IMG/VR virus record: IMGVR_UViG_3300042896_000231 | Coordinates: 1-35,621 of that record | Strand: one strand, 5' to 3' | From: a virus | DNA: 35,621 bases | Shown: positions 7,982 through 16,277 of the stretch, piece after piece | Numbering within the stretch: the first letter of the stretch is position 1 | How the letters are laid out: the number at the start of each line of letters is the position of its first letter | Notes under the pieces: generated by a model | The model's database searches: none | Told to the model about the DNA's origin: nothing | Seen by the model: only the letters and a program-made list of their open reading frames with translations | Position numbers and translations under genes: made by a program

Positions 7982-8254
7982 ATGGACCACCTCCTAGCGA
8001 TTCAAAAATCAACGGGCAAAACTCCGCCCGAATTAGACATTCCCCGAATACCCACCGGCTGCGAATATTTGATGTCCGTTTTTATGGACCTTCACACTAC
8101 GCGCCCGTCCGGTGGGTTTGGACCGTCAGCAATACCAATATCTGAAATAAACGCATGGCAACGGGCAATGAATTCAAGCCTGACGCCGTGGGAGATCGAG
8201 ACAATTTTGCATCTTGACCGTGCAGCCCTTTCTGAAATGATGGACACAAAATGA
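7982..8254 (+). CDS. Tail assembly chaperone, downstream frame (T-like), probably made by -1 frameshift
   Basis: The first ATG gives 90 residues, ending in TPWEIETILHLDRAALSEMM, a typical tail-chaperone C-terminus. The same frame is open back to 7889 (the stop before it is TAA 7886-7888) and reads REGLISHVRAQFKLGKRRK, good protein sequence with no start codon. This frame is -1 relative to the upstream gene and overlaps it for 34 bases, so a fused GT-type product is likely. A run of five T at 7894-7898 is the best slip site, though it is not the canonical heptamer. Independent starting at 7982 is possible but its AAGGA is 13 bases away. Confidence 0.7.
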   Translation: MDHLLAIQKSTGKTPPELDIPRIPTGCEYLMSVFMDLHTTRPSGGFGPSAIPISEINAWQRAMNSSLTPWEIETILHLDRAALSEMMDTK

Positions 8255-11200
8255 GCATACCTGTCGGACAGCTAACTATTGAGATGGCGGCCAATGTCGC
8301 CCGCTTAATGACCGACATGGACAGAGCGCGCAAAATTGTCGAGTCGTCCACTAGCCAAATGGCAAAGTATGCGGCTATGGCATCTAAGGCGCTGGGCGCT
8401 ATTGGTCTGGCAGTCGGTGCAATGGCCGCAGTAAAGGGCTTTGCCGGGTTTATCCAGGGCGCTATTGATTCGGCTGATGAAGCATCAAAGCTTGCTCAAA
8501 AAGCGGGCATCGCAACGTCTGAGGTTGCGGGGCTTCAGCTTGCATTCAGGCAGGGCGGTGTTGATGCCGAAGGACTACAAAAGGCCGTTTCGAAATTGTC
8601 TGTTGGCATCCTCGATGGCAATGCGGCTTTAAAAGCAATGGGGATTTCAGCCCGGAATGCTGACGGTTCGCTTATGTCGTCGCGTGAAGTGCTTGGGTTG
8701 ATTGCGGATAAGTTCGAAGGCTATTCCGATGGAGTTGCAAAAACCGCCCTGGCAATTGAATTGTTTGGTAAGTCTGGCGCGGATTTAATACCTATCCTGA
8801 ATGGTGGCGCGGCCGCAATAGACGAATACGACAGCATGGCTAAAAAACTAGGCTTGACTGTCGGGGATAGCACTGGAAAAAGTGCAGAAAAGTTTAATGA
8901 CACAATCGACCTGATAGGACAAGGGTTAAAAGGTATTGCAGCGCAAGTCGCCGAAAAAATCCTCCCAGTTCTAGAATCGCTTGCAGGTAAATTTTTCGAA
9001 ACAATGTCTGAAGGCAACCGCTTGCAGACGGTTGCGACTGTCTTGGGTAATGCCCTAAAAGGTCTGTACTCCGCCGCGCTTGTTGCAGTTGATGGATTCA
9101 AAATATTATTTGAATATTTAAATGGATATTCGACTGCAATGGTCGAATTTGCAAAGGGTAACTTCTCAGCGGCTGCGGATGCTATTACAGAAACAGGCCG
9201 CAAAGCGATTGAGATAGGTAAAAAATCAATTGCCGATGTGAGCGCCGTTTTTAGTGATGCAGGAAATACCGCAGTTGAAACGCTTGCCAGAATAAACGGC
9301 GAGGCCAAGCGAGGCGCTCCGCTAGTTGGAAAGCTTGCAGAGGAGGCGGCGGCGGCTGCAAAAAAATCACGCGATGAATACGAGAAAATGATTAAGTCGG
9401 CGGATGAACTTGTCGCATCGATTAAGTTCGAATCTGATGCCTACGCAATGAGCAACGTAGAAAAAGAATCCGCCATTGCCCTGCAAAAGCTTATGAATAT
9501 GGGCCTGAAAGAAGGCACCGACGAATACAAAAAATATACCGAAGCAGTAATCGGCGCGGTGATTGAAAAAGAGCAAATGAAGGCTCTGGCTGATCTTAAA
9601 AAGAAAGAGATCGAGGATGAAAAAAAGCTTGAAGAAAAGGCACTTGCTGATCGGTTAAAGGAAGAGGAAAAATTTGCCGACGAAATCAAATCCATCAATA
9701 ACCAGATCGGTCAATCACTCACCGATGCGTTAATGAGTGGCGGCATGAACGCTAGAGATTTCATCGTCAATATGTTTAAGACGATGGTTTTGCGTCCAGT
9801 TTTGCAGCCAATCATCACCGGCATGGTTGGGATGTTTACTGGCGGTGCCGCTAGTGCTATGGGCGGCGCAGTTGGTGAAAGTGCTGGCGGCAATTTAAGT
9901 AGTTCGCTTGGATTGCTGGACATGGGAAGCAAACTAAAAAGTGCTTACGATATGCTGACCGGCGGCTTTACATCGCTCGGTGAAACAGTTGGTAACTACG
10001 CGGCGAGCATTTACGGCACGCTTGCTATTGATACGGTCGCCGCCGCAGAGGGCGCAACCGCACTGATGGCATCTGCCGGCGGGGAAGCTTCAGCGGTCGC
10101 TATAGCGCAAATCGAAGCTGCAAATGCAGGAACCGCAGCCGTTGGGGCAACCGCCTCCGCTGCGGCCTCCGCAATGGCTGGAATAGGCGCGGGCGTTGGT
10201 CTCGGGATGCTTATTTCAGGAGATAAATCGCTAATCGGCGGCAATTCAATGTATACGGTTGGCGGTGGCGTTGCGGCGGGTGCCGCAATCGGCTCAATCG
10301 TGCCTGGCATTGGTACTGCAATCGGCGCAGTTGTGGGTGGTATTGTTGGGGGTCTTGCTAACCAGTTCGGAAATGCAGCAAAAAAGGTAACAGATTTCGG
10401 CATAAGCGGTTCGCTTTCGTCAAATGGCGCATCGGTTAAGCAATATTCAGAATGGGAAAAACAAGGCGGCTGGTTCGGTAGCGATAAAAACGGTGCCGAA
10501 TTTTCCGCTGTCGAATCAAAAGTTTCAAAATACATAAACGCATCGGTGGCTGGCTCGGCCATCGCAGTAAGGCAATATGCCGATATTCTTGGATTGCCAG
10601 CAAAAGGAATCTCTGATTTCGCATTCGAGATTAAGCGCAGCATGGATGGCCTAAGCCCTGAAGAGGCTACAAAGGCGCTGAATGAGTTACTGGCAGCTTA
10701 CGGCAATTCACTTGCGGCCACGGTAACGGCTGAGATCGGACCATTCCAAAAAGATGGAGAGGAAGCCGGAGCAACACTCGCACGATTAGCAACAAGCTTG
10801 CAATCTGTTAACAGCGTATTCGATACCCTCAATATCACATTGATGGAAACGTCATTGTCTGGTGCAGACGCATCAAGCAAAATGATTGAAATGTTCGGCT
10901 CAGTTGATAAATTTGTATCTGCGACCGATGCGTATTACCAAGCGTTTTATACAGAGCAAGAACGGGCAGCAAAGACAACCGAGCAATTGACGAACGTATT
11001 TGCGCAGCTTGGCTTATCGTTGCCAAATACAAATGCCGCATTCCGTGCGCTGGTTGAATCAGCCAGGGCAGCCGGTAATGATGGGTTATTTGCTGCGCTG
11101 ATCAAACTTGCACCTACTTTTAGCGGTCTGCAAACATCTATTGCAAATATGGCCGCAGCAACAGGCCAAAGCGCATCATCAATCGCGAGTAGTGCAACAC

Positions 11201-12273
11201 AACTAAATCAGGCGCTCGATGATTCATTTTCGGCATTGAAATCATCAATTCAAAATGAACTTGATGCGGCATTGGCATCGATTGAAACGCAAAAAACCCT
11301 TGCAGATACAGCGCGACAAGTTGCAAGCGAATCAGTCAGCGCATTCAAATCAATATTTGACTATTTGAAAGGTCAAATTAACGATATTCTCGGCACCGTA
11401 TCTACTGCACAGACCGCATCGCAGGGTATGTCGTTTATCCAGAATGCACTGGAAAATGCTCAAAATACTGGGTATATGCCTGATCAGGGGCAATTAAGCG
11501 ATGCTGTAAGTGCTGCACGCGCAGGGCTTTCGTCTGAGAACTACGCGACCGCATTTGAAATGAAGCGTGGCAATTTACGCCTTGCTTCAGACCTCCAGCA
11601 ATTGCAGGATATTGCTGGCGATCAAATGACAACGGCACAGGAGCAATTGGCCGTAGCAGAGGATCAGTACGCTTTCTGGACTGCACAAGCCGAATCCACA
11701 AAGCTTTATTACGACAACCAGCTACAAATGGCGCAGAACCAGGTGAACGAGTTGCGCGGCATTAATGGCGGGATTCTTTCGGTTGCCGATGCAATGGCAT
11801 CGTTTGGTGCAGCCATCAATGCAAGCAGGGCGGCAGCAAACGCCACAAGCAACGATTTAACGGCGCAAGTCTCGCAAATGTACATCGACATACTTGGCCG
11901 CGCTCCTGATGCGGCTGGCCTGTCTGATTGGCTGAGTCGCGGCATAAGTTCAGACCAAATCCGCGCAGGGATCATGGGTAGTCAGGAAGCTAAGTTGCGC
12001 GGCTACGCAACCGGCGGATCGTATCCAGGCGGCTTGGCTATGGTCGGAGAATCAGGCCCTGAGTTGATTAACTTCAACCGCCCCGGCATGGTTTACAACG
12101 CTGCGCAAACAAACAGCTTGCTTTCTGGTGAGAGCGTAGCGGGTGAGGTTCGCGCCTTGCGTACAGAGAATCAGGCGCAATCCCGTGCGATTGTGCAGCT
12201 TCAATCGAGACTTACTCGCGTACTTGAAAGATGGGACGGAAATGGCATGCCAGAGACTCGGGTGGTTGCATAA
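8251..12273 (+). CDS. Tape measure protein
   Basis: 1340 residues, by far the longest gene, which fixes tail length and may exit with DNA at infection. The N-terminus IPVGQLTIEMAANVARLMTD with the following MDRARKIVESS is a standard tape measure start. Residues about 45-75 and several Ala/Gly-rich blocks between about 510 and 710 are hydrophobic and could span membranes. Residues about 365-490 and 1125-1165 are coiled-coil-like and rich in Lys, Glu and Ala. Near 1207 SQMYIDILGRAPDAAGLSDW is a DUF4214-like module, followed by GGLAMVGESGPELINF, a motif common near the ends of tape measures. The start overlaps the chaperone stop (ATGA). Confidence 0.95.
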   Translation: MSIPVGQLTIEMAANVARLMTDMDRARKIVESSTSQMAKYAAMASKALGAIGLAVGAMAAVKGFAGFIQGAIDSADEASKLAQKAGIATSEVAGLQLAFRQGGVDAEGLQKAVSKLSVGILDGNAALKAMGISARNADGSLMSSREVLGLIADKFEGYSDGVAKTALAIELFGKSGADLIPILNGGAAAIDEYDSMAKKLGLTVGDSTGKSAEKFNDTIDLIGQGLKGIAAQVAEKILPVLESLAGKFFETMSEGNRLQTVATVLGNALKGLYSAALVAVDGFKILFEYLNGYSTAMVEFAKGNFSAAADAITETGRKAIEIGKKSIADVSAVFSDAGNTAVETLARINGEAKRGAPLVGKLAEEAAAAAKKSRDEYEKMIKSADELVASIKFESDAYAMSNVEKESAIALQKLMNMGLKEGTDEYKKYTEAVIGAVIEKEQMKALADLKKKEIEDEKKLEEKALADRLKEEEKFADEIKSINNQIGQSLTDALMSGGMNARDFIVNMFKTMVLRPVLQPIITGMVGMFTGGAASAMGGAVGESAGGNLSSSLGLLDMGSKLKSAYDMLTGGFTSLGETVGNYAASIYGTLAIDTVAAAEGATALMASAGGEASAVAIAQIEAANAGTAAVGATASAAASAMAGIGAGVGLGMLISGDKSLIGGNSMYTVGGGVAAGAAIGSIVPGIGTAIGAVVGGIVGGLANQFGNAAKKVTDFGISGSLSSNGASVKQYSEWEKQGGWFGSDKNGAEFSAVESKVSKYINASVAGSAIAVRQYADILGLPAKGISDFAFEIKRSMDGLSPEEATKALNELLAAYGNSLAATVTAEIGPFQKDGEEAGATLARLATSLQSVNSVFDTLNITLMETSLSGADASSKMIEMFGSVDKFVSATDAYYQAFYTEQERAAKTTEQLTNVFAQLGLSLPNTNAAFRALVESARAAGNDGLFAALIKLAPTFSGLQTSIANMAAATGQSASSIASSATQLNQALDDSFSALKSSIQNELDAALASIETQKTLADTARQVASESVSAFKSIFDYLKGQINDILGTVSTAQTASQGMSFIQNALENAQNTGYMPDQGQLSDAVSAARAGLSSENYATAFEMKRGNLRLASDLQQLQDIAGDQMTTAQEQLAVAEDQYAFWTAQAESTKLYYDNQLQMAQNQVNELRGINGGILSVADAMASFGAAINASRAAANATSNDLTAQVSQMYIDILGRAPDAAGLSDWLSRGISSDQIRAGIMGSQEAKLRGYATGGSYPGGLAMVGESGPELINFNRPGMVYNAAQTNSLLSGESVAGEVRALRTENQAQSRAIVQLQSRLTRVLERWDGNGMPETRVVA

Positions 12274-13199
12274 TGGCTAACAAAAATGCCCTTGTTGTTG
12301 TCAGCCCTTTGGCAATCACCGATGCAATGCTTACATCGTCGAATGTGGCTGAAACTGATTATTCAGTATGGAGTAGCGGAACAACGTATGCGCTTGCGGC
12401 TAGAGCGATTCTGACAAGTTCAGGAACGCACAAGATTTACGAAAGCCTCCAGGCATCAAACACAAACCACGATCCGCTAACTTCACCGCTATGGTGGATT
12501 GAGGTATCACCGACGAATCGCTGGTGCGCATTTGATACCGCAGTCTCTACGCAGACCAAGCAAGCAACAAGCATCACTTACACGATTACCCCTGGCCAAG
12601 CGGTCAACACCATTGCCGCATTGAATATCGCCGGAGCGACTTCGCTCACGGTAACAATGACAAGCGCATTGGCGGGCGGTGCAACGGTATATACAAAGAC
12701 CGTCGATTTATCTAGTGTGCCTATTGCGCCAGAATGGTGGGCTTGGTTCTATGGCGCGAAAACGGCACCGACGCAATGTATCTTGAATGATTTGCCATCG
12801 TATTCGGATTGCGTCATTAACTTCAGCTTTTCAGGTACATCGAGCTTGGCGGTTGGTGTAATTATGATCGGCAGTCAGCGCGCTTTCGGTGTTGGTATCC
12901 AATTCGGTGCGCGGGTTGGAATACAGGACTACTCAAGAAAAGAGAAAAACGACTTTGGCGATACGGTGCTGGTTCAAAGAGCATACGCAAGACGGGCAAA
13001 CTTCGATATTCAAGTTGCACGGTCTGAGGTCGATTCATTCCAGAATTTCCTGTCAGACGTAAGGGCAACGCCTTGCCTGTGGATCGGCAGCACAGCATAC
13101 GAATCAACGACAGTATTCGGCTTTTATAAAAACTTTGAAATTTTAATTTCTTACCCAGAACACGCTGACTGTTCTTTGGAACTTGAGGGACTCACATGA
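12273..13199 (+). CDS. Minor tail protein (tail tip region)
   Basis: 308 residues from ATG 12273, which shares its A with the tape measure stop. The N-terminal half has YSVWSSGTTYALAARAILTS and HKIYESLQ with DPLTSPLWWIEV, a short Trp/Tyr-rich module seen in phage tail proteins that resembles small carbohydrate-binding repeats. The C-terminal half (RKEKNDFGDTVLVQRAYARR, and CLWIGSTAYESTTVFGFYK) resembles tail-tip proteins placed after tape measures in betaproteobacterial prophages. I infer a structural role at the tail tip; a sugar-binding role is possible but unproven. Confidence 0.75.
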   Translation: MANKNALVVVSPLAITDAMLTSSNVAETDYSVWSSGTTYALAARAILTSSGTHKIYESLQASNTNHDPLTSPLWWIEVSPTNRWCAFDTAVSTQTKQATSITYTITPGQAVNTIAALNIAGATSLTVTMTSALAGGATVYTKTVDLSSVPIAPEWWAWFYGAKTAPTQCILNDLPSYSDCVINFSFSGTSSLAVGVIMIGSQRAFGVGIQFGARVGIQDYSRKEKNDFGDTVLVQRAYARRANFDIQVARSEVDSFQNFLSDVRATPCLWIGSTAYESTTVFGFYKNFEILISYPEHADCSLELEGLT

Positions 13200-13600
13200 C
13201 CATCGACGCATTGCCATCGGCACCGCTACCCACGGATAGCACGGCCACGTTTAATTCTAAGGCGTTTGCGCTGGTTGCCGCGCTCAATACTTTTGTCACG
13301 CAAGCTAATGCACTCGGAATCGCTGTTGATTCTGATGCTGTATCGGCGGCCGCTGACGCAATCACCGCCTTAAACGCTTCGGCTGCGGCTGTTGGTGCGG
13401 CTAACTACAAAGGCGAATGGTCAACCCTAACGGGTGCATTAGCAATTCCCGCATCGGTATCGCATAACGGCGGCGTATGGGTTTTAAAAGCAAACCTTGC
13501 TGACGTAACAACGGCGGTGCCTGGCGTATCTAGTCAATGGCTATCGGCCACTTTCTCAACCGGCAAGGCCATTGCCATGTCTATCGTATTCGGGGGTTAA
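13196..13600 (+). CDS. Tail fibre-type protein, short
   Basis: 134 residues overlapping the previous gene by ATGA. DALPSAPLPTDSTATFNSKA is the common opening of phage tail fibre N-termini, followed by an Ala-rich helical stretch and then ANYKGEWSTLTGALAIPASV with an HNGGVWVLKANL segment, a module repeated in many fibres. It looks like a fibre base that lacks a long shaft, so the receptor-binding part is probably supplied by the next two genes. Confidence 0.72.
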   Translation: MTIDALPSAPLPTDSTATFNSKAFALVAALNTFVTQANALGIAVDSDAVSAAADAITALNASAAAVGAANYKGEWSTLTGALAIPASVSHNGGVWVLKANLADVTTAVPGVSSQWLSATFSTGKAIAMSIVFGG

Positions 13601-13603
13601 AAA

Positions 13604-13957
13604 ATGTCTGCACCTAATATCGTAAGCGTTACAACTATCACAGGAAAGACTGCGGTTCAGATCGTCGGCACTTCTGCGGCGGCCATCATCACAAACTCGG
13701 CGGGTAGTGGCAAAGTAATTAAAGTTAATGCGCTGTATTGCGGCAATGTGGATGCAACAACTGCATACGATCTGACAGTTGATTTATATCGTTCAACTGT
13801 TGCATACCGCCTTGCACCTACGATTTCAGTATCTGCAAAGTCATCGATGGATGTTCTGAGTAAAGCTATTTATTTGGAAGAAGGCGATACCCTTCGTTTA
13901 ACAGCTAGTTCGGCTAGTAAGTTGGAGGCGGTCGCATCTTACGAGGAGATTTCCTAA
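13604..13957 (+). CDS. Small tail-associated protein of unknown function
   Basis: 117 residues with the look of a single beta-sandwich: alternating Val/Thr/Ile strands (VSVTTITGKTAVQIVGTSAA), a central Tyr-rich part and the ending KLEAVASYEEIS. I recognise no named domain. It lies 3 bp after the fibre gene, and its stop shares its last A with the ATG of the glycine-rich adhesin gene, so it is likely a small virion or fibre-tip component. Confidence 0.65.
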   Translation: MSAPNIVSVTTITGKTAVQIVGTSAAAIITNSAGSGKVIKVNALYCGNVDATTAYDLTVDLYRSTVAYRLAPTISVSAKSSMDVLSKAIYLEEGDTLRLTASSASKLEAVASYEEIS

Positions 13958-14817
13958 TGAGGCGCGGTAATGCGGGACAGATTGGATCATATCGCTCTCC
14001 TAGAAGTGGCGGGGTAGTTTCTCTATCGGAACTTCAACAAGACAAAACCATTTCTAATATTGCACAGTTTCTTTTAGCTGCGGGGGGCGGTGGTGGATCC
14101 TACAATACAGGTGGGGGCGGTGGCGGTGGCGGTGTAAAAACTGGATTTTTTACATTGGCTTCTGCCACTACTTACACAATTACTATCGGCGCGGGCGGTG
14201 CTGCTAATTCTGGTTTAAACGGTTCAGCCGGATCAAACTCCGTGATTGGTACTGCCGCCATTACCGCAACTGGCGGTGGATTTGGAGGTGCAGCGGCAAA
14301 CAATGGCGGCGCTGGCGGTTCTGGTGGTGGAGGGGGAGGTTTTTCTTCTGCGCCAGGTGGGGCAGGAAATTCTGGCGAAGGATTTAATGGCGGGTACGGC
14401 GAACAAGCGACTTACACAGGTGGAGGTGGTGGAGGAGGAGCCGCTACAAAAGCTTTTAATGGTGGTGGTAACGGATCAGGTGGTGCTGGCGGAAACGGCA
14501 TTCCAAGTCTAATTTCAGGGACGCTTACTTATTATGGCGCCGGTGGCGGCGGTGGGGGTAATGGTTCATTAGGTGGTCTAGGCGGTGGTGGTGTTGGTGG
14601 CGCTTATGGCTCTAATACTGGTTTGACAGCAGGAACAGCAAACACAGGCGGCGGTGGCGGGGGCGGAGGTGCTGGGTATAACGGAGCAGCAGGGGGATCA
14701 GGTACTACGATCATTTCTTACTATGGCCCGCAACAAGCTACTGGCGGTGTTATCACGACCGCTAACGGTTTCACTATTCACACTTTCCTGACGAGCGGAA
14801 CGCTCGTTACCTATTAA
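13957..14817 (+). CDS. Glycine-rich tail fibre / adhesin protein
   Basis: 286 residues. The first 45 (SYRSPRSGGVVSLSELQ) form an attachment segment, and the rest is dominated by more than ten poly-glycine tracts of four to eight Gly separated by short variable loops, ending in a compact GFTIHTFLTSGTLVTY. This design resembles glycine-rich phage adhesins with packed polyglycine helices (as in the T-even gp38 type), where the variable loops between Gly tracts bind the receptor. The similarity is by pattern, not by alignment. It is the best candidate for host-range determinant. GGT/GGC-rich codons make this the most repetitive coding stretch of the window. Confidence 0.72.
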   Translation: MRRGNAGQIGSYRSPRSGGVVSLSELQQDKTISNIAQFLLAAGGGGGSYNTGGGGGGGGVKTGFFTLASATTYTITIGAGGAANSGLNGSAGSNSVIGTAAITATGGGFGGAAANNGGAGGSGGGGGGFSSAPGGAGNSGEGFNGGYGEQATYTGGGGGGGAATKAFNGGGNGSGGAGGNGIPSLISGTLTYYGAGGGGGGNGSLGGLGGGGVGGAYGSNTGLTAGTANTGGGGGGGGAGYNGAAGGSGTTIISYYGPQQATGGVITTANGFTIHTFLTSGTLVTY

Positions 14818-14827
14818 GGATACGGCA

Positions 14828-15217
14828 ATGGGCAATTTTGCAAAAATTGACGTGAACGATGTCGTGCTTCAAGTTCAAGTAATTGAACAGGACGTAATCA
14901 ACACGGGCCTGTTTGGCAATCCAGCATCATTTGAGCGCACTAGCTATAACACTCGCGGCGGTATTTATTACACGCCGAACACAAATACCCCTGATCCAGA
15001 TCAATCGAAAGCCTATCGAAAGAATTTTCCTGGTATTGGTTTTAAGTTAGATCGAGCGCGCGATGCGTTTATTCCTCCGCAGAATTTTCCTAGCTGGGTA
15101 TTAAACGAGGATTCATGCCTATGGGAAGCCCCGGCACCGATGCCGAGTGATGGTAAGAGATACGCCTGGAATGAATCGACTTTATCTTGGGATGAACTGA
15201 CGGTGCCAAGTGTTTAA
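14828..15217 (+). CDS. Conserved aquatic-phage protein, tail region
   Basis: 129 residues. The second half reads FPGIGFKLDRARDAFIPPQN, then WVLNEDSCLWEAPAPMPSDG and YAWNESTLSWDE. I recognise this pattern from many phages of freshwater and marine bacteria, including cyanophages, where it is encoded near tail fibre genes; no biochemical function is known to me. AAGGA lies 9 bases before the ATG. It overlaps the next gene by 8 bp. Probably a virion accessory or fibre-related protein. Confidence 0.75.
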   Translation: MGNFAKIDVNDVVLQVQVIEQDVINTGLFGNPASFERTSYNTRGGIYYTPNTNTPDPDQSKAYRKNFPGIGFKLDRARDAFIPPQNFPSWVLNEDSCLWEAPAPMPSDGKRYAWNESTLSWDELTVPSV

Positions 15218-15818
15218 GGCTGTAATAATCTGGGCGCTCAAGGTTCCGATCTTGATTGCTCTGAGTCTCATTGCTTACATCATCGCGCCATTTTTGGCGC
15301 TTTTTATTGTCCACGATGAAGAGTCAGAAATTACAGGCCATCCGAGTTTATTGCCCGGCACTCCGCGAGAGTTCTTGCAAGGCTGGTGCCGCATATTTCA
15401 AACACCCGATGCGCCAGTAGATGAGGTGTATTGGGCTGAATATGAAATGGATGGTTGGCTACAAATAAACTTTCGATCAGCGTATGCAGATTACGCATTC
15501 GTGCGCTGGATGTATCGCGTGGCTTGGCTATGGCGTAACCCTGCTTACGGCTTTGGGGAAATGTTTGGATGGGATGGCACAGGGTTGGAAATCCTATCGT
15601 CGCACGGCTCAGACGAAGCATGGTACAGCGGCAAATCATCCTGTTCATATTGGACTGCGCAAAACGCATACGGCCAGAAATCATTTTATGTACAGATTCG
15701 CCTGTATTTCTATAAAAACCGATGCCTGGACATTCTGGCCGGGTACAAGTTTTTTAGCGATCCGCAGATCAAGTTTGTAGCGATGCGATTCAATCCGTTT
15801 CGCAAATATCCAAAGTGA
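15210..15818 (+). CDS. Membrane-anchored protein of unknown function
   Basis: 202 residues. Residues about 5-35 (VIIWALKVPILIALSLIAYI and on) form one or two membrane segments, and the remainder is rich in Trp, Tyr and Phe with conserved-looking WRNPAYGFGEMFGW near 110. Proteins of this general shape occur between tail and lysis genes in several phages, without assigned role. The start lies in the end of the preceding gene, so it is made with the late proteins. No signal for secretion beyond the membrane segment. Confidence 0.68.
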   Translation: MFKAVIIWALKVPILIALSLIAYIIAPFLALFIVHDEESEITGHPSLLPGTPREFLQGWCRIFQTPDAPVDEVYWAEYEMDGWLQINFRSAYADYAFVRWMYRVAWLWRNPAYGFGEMFGWDGTGLEILSSHGSDEAWYSGKSSCSYWTAQNAYGQKSFYVQIRLYFYKNRCLDILAGYKFFSDPQIKFVAMRFNPFRKYPK

Positions 15819-15848
15819 AATTTAAATTCTAGTTTTAAAGGCTTCACC

Positions 15849-16277
15849 ATGCTGCAAATCAAACGAATTGATGTGCGGCATGAGAAAGCTATCGCACTCC
15901 TGAACTGGTTACAGCTTGAGATATTGCCCGCAGATATACCTGACGATGTAACGGTCGGTAACTGGTGGGTTGCTTATTTTGACGGTTCACCTATCGGATT
16001 CTGTGGAATCAAAAGATCGTCGCGCTGGTCAAATGCCGGGTATTTATCCCGTGCCGGTGTACTGCGCAAGTTCCGAGGTAAAGGTATTCAAAAGAAATTA
16101 ATTCGAGTGCGCATCACCCAGGCTAAAAAACTCGGCTGGCAATGGGTAATTTCTGATACTTACGAAAACCCTGCAAGCGCAAACAATTTAATTTCTACTG
16201 GCTTTCAAATGTATATACCGTCACGCAAATACGGCGCTGATGGCACCTGTTACTGGCGGAAACGAATATGCGCTTAG
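15849..16277 (+). CDS. GNAT-family N-acetyltransferase
   Basis: 142 residues, the size of a single GNAT domain. Motif A, the acetyl-CoA pyrophosphate loop, is GVLRKFRGKGIQKKLI (about residues 74-89, R-x-x-G-x-G). Before it lie the two beta strands WWVAYFDGSPIGFCGI, and after it motif B with ISDTYENPASANNLISTGFQ. The substrate is unknown; candidates are a host or phage protein or a small amine. A gene of this kind between tail and lysis cassettes is expressed late, which favours modification of virion or cell-envelope components. It overlaps the next gene by 10 bp. Confidence 0.85.
   Translation: MLQIKRIDVRHEKAIALLNWLQLEILPADIPDDVTVGNWWVAYFDGSPIGFCGIKRSSRWSNAGYLSRAGVLRKFRGKGIQKKLIRVRITQAKKLGWQWVISDTYENPASANNLISTGFQMYIPSRKYGADGTCYWRKRICA

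Noticed and set aside
10011-10643. Minus-strand open frame of 210 residues inside the tape measure gene
   Set aside because: Its composition (Pro, Ala, Ser, Ile) is that of the reverse of Gly/Ala-rich codons; no domain and no start signal. The same applies to 8721-9308.
14246-14512. Second + frame within the glycine-rich adhesin gene
   Set aside because: A Leu/Val-rich shadow of GGN codons read out of frame; no ribosome site.
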